DNA from: Limisphaerales bacterium
GTDB lineage: Bacteria > Verrucomicrobiota > Verrucomicrobiia > Limisphaerales > UBA11358
Length of the DNA stretch: 8,082 bases
Direction of reading: 5' to 3'
Assembly (NCBI GenBank): GCA_003133815.1
Contig: PKZR01000402.1
Span: forward strand, 281-8,362
Shown here: positions 1-5,832 of the stretch, piece after piece
Layout: each line of letters starts with the position of its first letter
Numbering within the stretch: position 1 is the first letter of the stretch
Position numbers and translations under genes: made by a program
The notes under the pieces: model-generated
Seen by the model: only the letters and a program-made list of their open reading frames with translations
Databases searched by the model: none
What the model was told of the DNA's origin: nothing

Positions 1-261
1 TGCGAACAGCAGGACAAATTGCCGAAAATAAAACAACTGAAGCGGCTGACGATGAAACCACAAGTCAACCTCGTCGTGATAAACCGGCGTGACGCTGCCA
101 CGGGCGGGATTATGAATGATGATGATGCTGCTCACCAAAAGGGGCAAAACCCAAGCCAGGCATCCGGCCATTTTCCATGCAAGTTGCGGGACTGAAAATA
201 CGAATCTGCCCTCACGAAGGCTGTTCTCTGTGCTGGTCGCGGGAAAAATCTTTGGCGTCAT
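1..261 (-). CDS. Membrane protein of unknown function, N-terminal 87 residues only
   Basis: An open frame starts at the ATG whose complement is at 259-261 and continues without a stop to the left edge, so only the first 87 residues are visible. After a polar N-terminus of about 30 residues there is one clear hydrophobic segment at about residues 31-49, ending in a run of four isoleucines. A polar stretch with HDEVDLWFHRQP follows, and hydrophobicity rises again at the edge, which suggests a multi-pass membrane protein. I do not recognise the family. It is transcribed away from the beta-propeller gene, with 171 bp between the two starts. No Shine-Dalgarno sequence precedes the ATG. The start could lie elsewhere, but the transmembrane pattern and the uninterrupted frame make a real gene likely. 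Confidence 0.55.
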   Translation of the reverse strand, partial: MTPKIFPATSTENSLREGRFVFSVPQLAWKMAGCLAWVLPLLVSSIIIIHNPARGSVTPVYHDEVDLWFHRQPLQLFYFRQFVLLFA

Positions 262-382
262 TTATACCAAGTGTTGAATCTTCACCCCAATTCTTCTGAC
301 GATACCATTTTTTATGTGGTGCGCAACTTGGTTTGACGGATGCCCGTCCCTTGTTAATAAATTCATATCTGCATAATCAAAC

Positions 383-411
383 TTGACGCGATAATTCCAC
401 TGGGTTTTAAT
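383..411 (+). promoter_or_regulatory. Sigma-70-like promoter of the beta-propeller gene
   Basis: TTGACG at 383-388 and TTTAAT at 406-411 are separated by exactly 17 bp and match the -35 and -10 consensus at 5 of 6 positions each. Transcription would begin near 418, giving a leader of about 15 nt before the ATG at 433. That leader holds no purine-rich ribosome binding site. The match and spacing are seen directly; activity is inferred. Confidence 0.5.
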
Positions 412-432
412 CAAACGATCTTTCCAATAACT

Positions 433-1551
433 ATGAACGCAAAACTTCGTTGCCTGATTGCAGTGTTTTCAGCCATCACCATCGCTTGGGTATTTACCGG
501 CTGCCGCACAAATGGCGCATTCATCACACACGCATCTGCTGCCACACCATGCATGGATGTGCTCGATAAATTCACCGCCCCGGATGTTCCCGCCATGGGC
601 CCTGCCGAAACCACCGCGCCAATCGGTGCCTGGACAAACGGCGTCACTCCCGACAACCTGCCCGGCAACGGCCTGGCGCAGCATCCCATGCTCTTCGCAG
701 GAGAGAACTACGACACCATTTTCCTCGTCAAGGACGGCAAGGAGATTTGGACTTATCAGACCGGCAATCGGGAACATCCCTATGAATACGACGACGTGTG
801 GATGCTTTCCAACGGCAACATCCTCTTCACCCGCATGCAATACGTCGCCGAAATCACGCCGGATAAAAAAGTGGTGTGGCGCTACGATTTCGACAACAGC
901 ACCGGCACCAATCACACCGAAGTCCACACCTGCCAGCCCATCGGTTTGGACAAGGTCATGTTCGTCCTGAACGGCCTGCCGCCGCGCCTCATGGTCGTGA
1001 ACATCAAGACAGGTGCCGTGGAGGTCAATCATGAACTGCCTTTCGCCCAGCCGCCAAAACCTGGCAACATTCACGGCGAATTCCGCCGCGCGCGTTATAC
1101 TGCACAAGGCACGTATCTCATCTCCTTCCTAAGTGCGAGCAACGTGGTGGAATACGACAAGAATTTCAACAAAATCTGGAGCTATTCCATCCGCTCGCCG
1201 TGGGCCGCCCTCCGGCTCAAGAATGGCAACACCCTCATCACCGATGAGCACGACAGCCTCACGCGCGAAGTCAATCCCAATGGCGAGACTGTTTGGGAAT
1301 TCGACAGCACCAACCTGCCGCCGGAATACCGGTTCACCTCCGCGCCGCAGAGCTGCACCCGGCTGGCCAACGGAAACACCATCTTCACCTCCCGTGGCAA
1401 CGTGGGCAAAGGCCCGCAAATGGTGGAAGTCACCCCGGACAAAAAAGTTGTCTGGGTGCTGCAAGATTGGAAGGATGCCGGCTCCGTCTCCGCCGTGCAA
1501 GTTCTGGACGACCCGGGCATCCCTGAAAACCCAGGCGAATCCGAGCATTAA
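433..1551 (+). CDS. Arylsulfotransferase-like / PQQ-like beta-propeller lipoprotein
   Basis: The 372-residue product starts with a lipoprotein signal: a basic Lys/Arg pair, a hydrophobic core at about residues 8-22, and FTGC with the acceptor Cys at 24. It should therefore be lipid-anchored in the envelope. The rest consists of beta-propeller blades with the recurring pattern N-G-N-(I/T)-x-(F/I)-T followed by hydrophobic-E-(V/I)-x-P and W-x-(Y/F). Clear blades lie near residues 90-110, 121-153, 215-253, 256-291 and 301-345. Two blades carry an almost identical TPDKKVVW motif (142-149 and 334-341). This resembles arylsulfotransferase (ASST)-family and PQQ-like propellers. I could not identify catalytic residues, so a sulfotransferase reaction is not claimed; it may be a binding or scaffold propeller. 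The start gives a proper signal peptide and sits 15 nt below a good promoter. A diverged copy of its 3' end lies at 4745-4870. Confidence 0.85.
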   Translation: MNAKLRCLIAVFSAITIAWVFTGCRTNGAFITHASAATPCMDVLDKFTAPDVPAMGPAETTAPIGAWTNGVTPDNLPGNGLAQHPMLFAGENYDTIFLVKDGKEIWTYQTGNREHPYEYDDVWMLSNGNILFTRMQYVAEITPDKKVVWRYDFDNSTGTNHTEVHTCQPIGLDKVMFVLNGLPPRLMVVNIKTGAVEVNHELPFAQPPKPGNIHGEFRRARYTAQGTYLISFLSASNVVEYDKNFNKIWSYSIRSPWAALRLKNGNTLITDEHDSLTREVNPNGETVWEFDSTNLPPEYRFTSAPQSCTRLANGNTIFTSRGNVGKGPQMVEVTPDKKVVWVLQDWKDAGSVSAVQVLDDPGIPENPGESEH

Positions 1552-1661
1552 GGATTCAATACCATTCTCAGGTGGTTCGTGTCATTCGCGGTCAAAACTG
1601 GCGTTGCAGCACCGACACCCTGTTGGATTGATAACCCACGCACCATTCAAGCCCTCCTACC

Positions 1662-1690
1662 TTGACTTGGCGGGAGCTATTCCAGATAGT
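1662..1690 (+). promoter_or_regulatory. Possible promoter just upstream of the CPxC membrane protein
   Basis: TTGACT (1662-1667) and GATAGT (1685-1690) are 17 bp apart, with 5/6 and 4/6 matches to the consensus. The predicted transcription start falls at about 1697, which is also the proposed GTG start codon, so the mRNA would be leaderless or nearly so. The -10 match is mediocre. Confidence 0.3.
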
Positions 1691-1696
1691 TCCCCG

Positions 1697-2077
1697 GTGA
1701 TTGTTCGGATTGGCAAATTTTTGGTGATTGCCACGCTTGTTGCAACAACGGGCGCGCACTGGGCATTGCTGCAATCTGTCGCGTGGACGACGATGCTCGC
1801 GGACAACCTTCATACAAACTCCTTTCACGATGCGGTGACAATGACATTTGACGGCCGGCACCCCTGCCCGATTTGCCAGGCCATCGCCGCCGAAAAAAAG
1901 TCCGAGAAAAAATCCGAAGCCGTCTCGCCAGCACCAAAACTGGAATTCCCGCCGATGAATGACAATTTCGTCCTAGTCGCGCCGTCGCAATTTGAACTTT
2001 TGCCGCTGGAAAGTTTCTCCGCAAAATCATTCTCCCAAAAACCGCTGCTTCAGCCGCCACGCGGATTCATCGCCTGA
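1697..2077 (+). CDS. Small membrane-anchored protein with CPxC motif, function unknown
   Basis: From the proposed GTG start the product is 126 residues. It opens with a positively charged tip (IVRIGK), then a hydrophobic segment at about residues 7-33 that serves as an uncleaved anchor or signal. Next come FDGRHPCPICQAIAAEKKSEKK, with the CPIC pair at about residues 58-61, a lysine-rich stretch, and a proline-rich C-terminal part ending PPRGFIA. I recall similar proteins from Verrucomicrobiota, typically with HPC-x-x-C-K/Q-AIAA followed by lysines, but no function. The Cys pair could bind copper or another soft metal. The same frame stays open upstream into the beta-propeller gene, so the start is uncertain: TTG at 1667 or 1628 is possible. 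GTG 1697 gives the best signal-like N-terminus. The gene lies between the propeller and the barrel, pointing the same way as both. Confidence 0.7.
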   Translation: MIVRIGKFLVIATLVATTGAHWALLQSVAWTTMLADNLHTNSFHDAVTMTFDGRHPCPICQAIAAEKKSEKKSEAVSPAPKLEFPPMNDNFVLVAPSQFELLPLESFSAKSFSQKPLLQPPRGFIA

Positions 2078-2107
2078 TTCAATCGCAGTTTGGTTGTCCG
2101 CGTCCAG

Positions 2108-2138
2108 TTGACACGGACTGGTTGGTTTTCCCTTTAAC
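2108..2138 (+). promoter_or_regulatory. Possible promoter of the barrel-SCO operon
   Basis: A perfect TTGACA lies at 2108-2113. The best -10 candidate is TTTAAC at 2133-2138 (4/6 match, long 19-bp spacing). If used, the leader to the ATG at 2183 would be about 38 nt. The -35 is convincing and the -10 is weak. Confidence 0.3.
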
Positions 2139-2182
2139 TTTGAGAGCGCCGTTGTGCGTTCTCGCAATATTGAAATTAAATT

Positions 2183-3154
2183 ATGAAGAACAATATAAAA
2201 AATTCAGCAGTTGTAAAAGTCGGTTGTAGTTTGTTGGTTGGAATGCTCACGCCTGGCATGGTTCACGCGTGCGCGTGCGGATGCGGTGTTTTTGATGTGG
2301 CAACAAGCTCGATGTTTCCGACGGCCGGGGACAACGGGATAGCTTATTTCCAAGCCGATTATCAGGATCAAAACCGCAATTGGAGCGGCACATCTCAGGC
2401 ACCGTCGGCAAACAATGGCGACAAGGGGATTGAGACGTATTTCACCACGTTCGGTCTCCAATACATGTTCAACAACAACTGGGGCGCGCAGGTGGAATTG
2501 CCTTACGATTACCGCAAATTCACGACCGTCACCGCAAATCCGAACGCCGCAAACCCGGGTGTTTCGACGGCAAGCGTCGACTGGGCGTCGCTGGGCGACA
2601 TCCGGCTGGAAGGCATTTACACCGGGTTCTTTGCGGACAAGTCCGCAGGCGTGGATTTCGGTGTCAAGCTGCCGACCGGCAACTGGAACTACAACAATGC
2701 TTGGGGCGATGTTGATCGCGACAGCGAAATCGGGACCGGCAGCACGGATGTTCTCCTCGGCGGTTTTTATCGTGGCAACATCACGAAGGATGAAAAATGG
2801 GACTGGTTTGTGCAGGGGTTGCTGGACGTGCCGGTGCTGATTCAACAATCCTATCGTCCAAGCGTCGAACTCGACACGGCGGCTGGAATTGATTACAAGG
2901 GATTCTCGCTCGGTCGCGTGAGGATTTCACCGGTGGCGCAGGTGATTGCCTCCTACCGGGGCCATGACAACGGAGACAACGCAAATCCAGACAACTCCGG
3001 CTATGAGCGCATTTTGCTTTCACCGGGAATCGAATTTCATATTCATCCGGTGAAAGTTTATGCGGACGTGGAAATTCCGGTTTATCAAGACTTCACCGGC
3101 AATCAACTCGCCGCGCAGGCCTTGTTCAAGGTCAGCATGAGCTATATGTTTTGA
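2183..3154 (+). CDS. Predicted outer-membrane beta-barrel with N-terminal CACGCG motif
   Basis: The 323-residue product has a cleavable signal peptide (residues 1-29, ending MVHA). The mature protein would start directly at Cys30 in CACGCG (Cys30, 32, 34), followed by VFDVATSSMFP. The rest shows alternating polar/hydrophobic strands with many Gly, Asp, Asn, Trp and Tyr and short turns, and it ends VSMSYMF. An aromatic C-terminal residue preceded by alternating hydrophobics is the usual outer-membrane barrel signature. Motifs such as WASLGDIRLEGIYTGF resemble transporter-type barrels (possibly the Phenol_MetA_deg-like group). The Cys triplet at the mature N-terminus looks like a soft-metal site, probably facing the periplasm. 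Seven nucleotides separate it from the SCO1 gene, so the two are almost certainly co-transcribed. I infer a role in copper or other metal passage across the outer membrane, but the substrate is unknown. No Shine-Dalgarno sequence is visible; the ATG follows an A/T-rich leader. Confidence 0.8.
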   Translation: MKNNIKNSAVVKVGCSLLVGMLTPGMVHACACGCGVFDVATSSMFPTAGDNGIAYFQADYQDQNRNWSGTSQAPSANNGDKGIETYFTTFGLQYMFNNNWGAQVELPYDYRKFTTVTANPNAANPGVSTASVDWASLGDIRLEGIYTGFFADKSAGVDFGVKLPTGNWNYNNAWGDVDRDSEIGTGSTDVLLGGFYRGNITKDEKWDWFVQGLLDVPVLIQQSYRPSVELDTAAGIDYKGFSLGRVRISPVAQVIASYRGHDNGDNANPDNSGYERILLSPGIEFHIHPVKVYADVEIPVYQDFTGNQLAAQALFKVSMSYMF

Positions 3155-3161
3155 TCTGAGC

Positions 3162-3839
3162 ATGTCCAGACCAGCCAGTTCCAAAGAGAGCAACGACGAG
3201 CGACTGTTTTTAATCGTCGCCATCACCATGTCGTTGATTTTTGGAACTGGCTTTTTTCTTTTGATGTATACCTTGAACAAGCGTGAAAAGGATTCGGGGA
3301 AGGCGGCGGAAGATTCGGCTCCCCATCTCATATCGCCCGATCATCCGCGCCAACTGATTGATTTCTCGCTCACCGACCGCACAGGACGCAGCGTGACACA
3401 GTCGGATCTGACCGGCAAAATTCTGGTGGTGGATTTTTTATACACGAGCTGTTCATTGACCTGTCCCGTGGTCAACCGCTGCATGGCGCAAATCCAGCAG
3501 CTCACGACAAACCAGCCGGACGTGAAGCTCGTGTCGCTGACGGTTGACCCACGCGATGACACGGTTGACGCCCTGGCAAAATACAGTGAACGATTCGGCG
3601 CGGACACCAACCGCTGGCTTCTGCTGACCGGCGACAAGGCCACGCTGTATGATTTGATCGGCAACAGTTTTCTCGCGCAGGATTTGAATGACCCCTTCAA
3701 TTATATGCCCGGCAATTTCACCCACACCGAACGCATCGCCCTCGTGGATTCGCACGGCAAGGTGCGCGGCTATTTCGACGGGTTGAATGATGGTACGGCA
3801 ACTGCCGTGGTCGATGAAATCAACCATTTGCGGAATTGA
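3162..3839 (+). CDS. SCO1/SenC-family copper chaperone
   Basis: This 225-residue protein has an N-terminal membrane anchor (about residues 15-37) and a periplasmic thioredoxin-like domain. The copper/thiol motif CSLTC (Cys97 and Cys101) sits in DFLYTSC, the standard SCO position after the first core strand. The third SCO ligand is His188 in GNFTHTERIALVD, and VDPRDDT (about 128-134) matches the family's VDPxxDT loop. SCO proteins bind Cu and act in CuA-site assembly of cytochrome c oxidase or as thiol reductases. All three ligands are present, so the protein should be functional. It sits 7 nt after the barrel gene and 4 nt before the next SCO-like gene, indicating one transcript. Length is normal for bacterial SCO. 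Confidence 0.93.
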   Translation: MSRPASSKESNDERLFLIVAITMSLIFGTGFFLLMYTLNKREKDSGKAAEDSAPHLISPDHPRQLIDFSLTDRTGRSVTQSDLTGKILVVDFLYTSCSLTCPVVNRCMAQIQQLTTNQPDVKLVSLTVDPRDDTVDALAKYSERFGADTNRWLLLTGDKATLYDLIGNSFLAQDLNDPFNYMPGNFTHTERIALVDSHGKVRGYFDGLNDGTATAVVDEINHLRN

Positions 3840-3843
3840 ATTT

Positions 3844-4734
3844 ATGAAACGCCTGAATATTTTCATTGTCATTTTACTCATCATAGCCGGTTGCCGGCTT
3901 GAGGCCGCGCCGGAGGCCGGCCAGAAAGGCGTAAAGACATTCGACGTGCGGGGTGTTGTCCGACAGATCACGGATGACAGGCTCAAGGCCACCATCCAGC
4001 ATGAAGCCATTCCCGGTTACATGGGAGCGATGACCATGGAATTCAACGTCAAAGACACCAACGAACTCGTCGGCATTTCTCCGTCAGATCAAATCACCTT
4101 CAAGCTGGTCGTGGGCGAAAACAATTCCTGGATTGAAGGCGTGCATTTCATCGCCCATGAAATTGAAGACGTGACGAACAACACTTTTATAATTCATTAT
4201 CAATCCGTCGAGCTCAAGCCGGGCGATTTGCTGCCGGACTGCGCATTCATGGGCGAAGATGGGAGCACAATTCACCTTTCTGACTTCCGGGGGAAAGCGG
4301 TGGCGTTCACCTTCTTTTTTTCTCGTTGTCCGCTGCCGGATTATTGCCAGCGCATGAGCAAAAACTTTTCCGAGACGCGAAAGCTGCTTTTGGCGGCAAC
4401 CAATGCACCGGCCAGCTGGCAGTTGCTCTCCATATCCTTCGATCCCGGGTTTGACAGCCCTGAAATGCTTTCAGCCTACGCAAATGCATATCGCAACGGT
4501 GACACAAACCACTGGATGTTTGCCGTCGCGTCCACCAACACCCTGTCCGGCCTTGCACCACGCCTGGACTTGATGATCATGCGCGAGGGCGACAACATCA
4601 TGTCACATAATTTGCGGACTGTTGTGCTCGATCCCCAGGGACGCATCTTCCGGCAATTAGACGGCAACCAATGGACACCTCAACAACTCGCCGACGCGAT
4701 CTTGCTGGCGGCACATAAAACGGATGAAAATTAG
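3844..4734 (+). CDS. CusF-like domain fused to SCO-like domain, copper-binding lipoprotein
   Basis: The ATG at 3844 is preferred to an upstream in-frame ATG inside the SCO1 gene, because it gives a clean lipoprotein signal with IIAGC (Cys17) and 4-nt spacing. The product is 296 residues. Residues about 32-110 resemble a CusF-type copper-binding domain, with His53, Met60, Met63 and Met65 in IQHEAIPGYMGAMTMEF. Met60 stands near the place of the Trp that caps Cu(I) in E. coli CusF. Residues about 125-290 form a second SCO/thioredoxin-like domain in which the Cys pair is CPLPDYC (Cys162, Cys168; Cx5C instead of CxxxC), with SFDPGFDS at about 198-205 and the ligand His255 in IMSHNLRTVVLDPQG. I recall CPLPD(F/Y)C as a recurring SCO subtype. 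A lipid-anchored protein with two copper domains probably passes copper between partners, perhaps to the upstream SCO1 or to an oxidase. It is the last gene of the tight cluster. Confidence 0.88.
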   Translation: MKRLNIFIVILLIIAGCRLEAAPEAGQKGVKTFDVRGVVRQITDDRLKATIQHEAIPGYMGAMTMEFNVKDTNELVGISPSDQITFKLVVGENNSWIEGVHFIAHEIEDVTNNTFIIHYQSVELKPGDLLPDCAFMGEDGSTIHLSDFRGKAVAFTFFFSRCPLPDYCQRMSKNFSETRKLLLAATNAPASWQLLSISFDPGFDSPEMLSAYANAYRNGDTNHWMFAVASTNTLSGLAPRLDLMIMREGDNIMSHNLRTVVLDPQGRIFRQLDGNQWTPQQLADAILLAAHKTDEN

Positions 4735-4744
4735 AAGGCATTCA

Positions 4745-4870
4745 CCGGATAAAAAGGTCGTCCGGGTGCCGTAAGAAATGAATGATGCCGGCTCCGGCTT
4801 CCTCCGTGCATACTCTGGCCTACTCCTGCATCAATGAAATCCCGTTTAATCCGGACGTTGAAGATTCCAT
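4745..4870 (+). pseudogene. Decayed copy of the 3' end of the beta-propeller gene
   Basis: Hand alignment matches 4745-4870 to 1435-1560 at about three quarters identity. The first 56 positions align without a gap with 44 identities. Two single-base indels follow, and similarity continues through the segment coding GIPENP. The propeller's stop TAA (1549-1551) aligns with TGA (4859-4861), and about 9 further bases still match. In the propeller frame it reads PDKKVVRVP, then TAA (4772-4774), then EMNDAGSG, so it cannot code. It begins about 10 bp after the stop of the CusF-SCO gene. It is either the remnant of a second propeller gene or a duplicated gene end; the rest of that gene is missing here. 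Beyond it, up to the minus-strand gene ending at 4902, I see nothing. Confidence 0.8.
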
Positions 4871-4901
4871 GCGCCCTGCATGCATGTTTATTGCGCGGGC
4901 A

Positions 4902-5060
4902 TCAGGAAATGACAAAGCGCTTATCGCCGTTAAATTCAATCAGGTGCGTCTTGATGGCCAGATGCACAATTCCCCTGCCCTTGCGTTCGCCCCAGACATC
5001 ATAGACATGCGCCACGAATTCTCCGAATGTCAGGTATCTCTTTCTGCTTTTTGGTTTCAT
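4902..5060 (-). CDS. Small conserved-looking protein of 52 residues, unknown function
   Basis: The product begins MKPKSRKRYLTFGEFVAHVY, with a strongly basic tip. It continues with DVWGERK and a segment rich in Ile, Val and Leu (GIVHLAIKTHLIEF), and ends GDKRFVIS. I recall very similar short proteins annotated as hypothetical in Verrucomicrobiota genomes, which supports this as a gene, but I know no function. The frame stays open upstream to an ATG at 5141, overlapping the CsbD-like gene's end. The start at 5060 is preferred because MKPKSRK is where the conserved-looking part begins. It lies 77 nt downstream of the CsbD-like gene on the same strand. It has no signal peptide or membrane span, so it is probably cytoplasmic. 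No clear ribosome binding site is present. Confidence 0.55.
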   Translation of the reverse strand: MKPKSRKRYLTFGEFVAHVYDVWGERKGRGIVHLAIKTHLIEFNGDKRFVIS

Positions 5061-5137
5061 GTTCAGCATTTTAAGCCCATGAACCATGCCGTTCCATGGG
5101 GTGTTCTCCCCATGCCCTTTTACAGCTGCACGACCTC

Positions 5138-5338
5138 TCATCCGCCGTCGGCGAAGAGTTCCTTGATGGCTTTTTCGATGGCTTCGCGGGCTTCGCCGGT
5201 TCGCTTCTGGATGTGTCCGATGACTTCATCCGACCTGCCTTCGGCAAAGCGGAGATCATCATCCGTGAGCGCGGCCCATTTCTGTTTGAGCTTGCCCTTG
5301 GCGATGTTCCAATCGCCTTTGATTTCAAGTATTGTCAT
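5138..5338 (-). CDS. CsbD-like stress-response protein
   Basis: The 66-residue protein shows the CsbD-family plan: a start of IKGDWNIAKGKLKQKWAALTDDDL (Trp10, then K-G-K-L-K-Q-K-W), then FAEGRSDEVIGHIQKRTGEAREAIEKAIKEL. CsbD proteins are small, highly charged, mostly helical, soluble proteins produced under general stress; their molecular role is unknown. Length is typical. AGGA lies about 10 nt before the ATG, one of the few plausible ribosome binding sites in this window. The gene is 24 nt downstream of the small exported protein on the same strand and may share its transcript. Confidence 0.88.
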   Translation of the reverse strand: MTILEIKGDWNIAKGKLKQKWAALTDDDLRFAEGRSDEVIGHIQKRTGEAREAIEKAIKELFADGG

Positions 5339-5362
5339 AAGTGATAATTCCTGGGAGCCGGG

Positions 5363-5599
5363 TCAATTTGCGTACTGTGTCACATGGTTGGTTAAAAAAG
5401 CCGGCTGGTTGGTGAACACCGGCTCGCGATTGGTAAACGTCCACAGATGATTGGTGTCGTGCGGCGTTGCCGGCGTGGATGGATAACCGGGTGTGACCGC
5501 CTGGGTTTTGATCTCAACCGGTTGTCCGGAAGCATTCAAAACGGCAACCTTGCCTGCAACCGCAAGCGACAGCAGCATCCCAATGTTGATCGTCTTCAT
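5363..5599 (-). CDS. Small exported protein of 78 residues, unknown function
   Basis: Starting at the ATG complementary to 5597-5599, the product begins MKTINIGMLLSLAVAGKVAVLNASG, a plausible Sec signal peptide with cleavage near residue 24. The mature part is short and rich in Thr, Pro, Asn and His, with the repeated pattern FTNREPVFTNQPAFLTNHVTQ (a T-N spaced repeat). An in-frame ATG 24 nt upstream is possible, but the Lys-led signal peptide favours this start. I do not recognise a family. It precedes the CsbD-like gene by 24 nt on the same strand and follows the possible control region at 5686-5736, so a stress-related role is plausible by association only. Confidence 0.6.
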   Translation of the reverse strand: MKTINIGMLLSLAVAGKVAVLNASGQPVEIKTQAVTPGYPSTPATPHDTNHLWTFTNREPVFTNQPAFLTNHVTQYAN

Positions 5600-5685
5600 A
5601 AAATTAATTGTCCGGTGAAACAAATCAGGCCGCTGAGGAAGTTGAGAGATGCTCGGTTGATTTTTTCATGGCAGTCCATATGCGG

Positions 5686-5736
5686 TCACTCTAGGCGAAA
5701 ACCTGACCCGTTTCCATGGGGTAAAACCCTACCATG
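5686..5736 (-). promoter_or_regulatory. Possible control region for the exported protein and CsbD-like genes
   Basis: The 233-bp stretch between the exported-protein start (5599) and the peptidase stop (5833) has no gene I can support. Within it, 5715-5736 contains an imperfect inverted repeat: CATGG at one side and CCATG at the other, enclosing GGGT-AAA-ACCC. Immediately downstream on the minus strand, GGAAAC (complement of 5710-5715) and CTAGAG (complement of 5689-5694) are 15 bp apart. This loosely recalls an alternative (ECF-type) sigma promoter. It could be an operator-promoter unit for the stress genes, but neither element is a strong consensus match. Confidence 0.22.
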
Positions 5737-5832
5737 AAAGCCGGATGAACTTCAGCAACGTGCTTTTCCGCAAATCGCGGCGTGCAGTCAAAACGGTTTA
5801 AATGCGAACCGCGCGGAATGCGCGTTAGATCG

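Noticed and set aside
335..348. Hairpin GACGG-ATGC-CCGTC between the divergent genes
   Set aside because: It is a five-bp stem with no T-tract on either strand, within what chance allows. It may be an operator but nothing supports it.
1133..1696. Upstream extension of the CPxC protein frame, open from 1133
   Set aside because: The first 420 bases overlap the propeller gene in another frame and encode an Arg/Ser/Pro-rich shadow. The real protein most likely starts at 1697.
4736..4771. Stem-like pairing of GGCATTCACCGGA with TCCGGGTGCC as a terminator of the SCO operon
   Set aside because: The stem needs a bulge and has no T-tract. The sequence is explained better as the decayed coding copy of the propeller gene.
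4782..5450. A 222-codon plus-strand open frame
   Set aside because: It is antisense to the CsbD-like gene and two other small minus-strand genes, and it starts inside the propeller remnant in a different frame.
5648..5692. Short minus-strand frames such as MKKSTEHLSTSSAA upstream of the exported protein
   Set aside because: They are only about 14 codons long, with no ribosome binding site and no composition signal.
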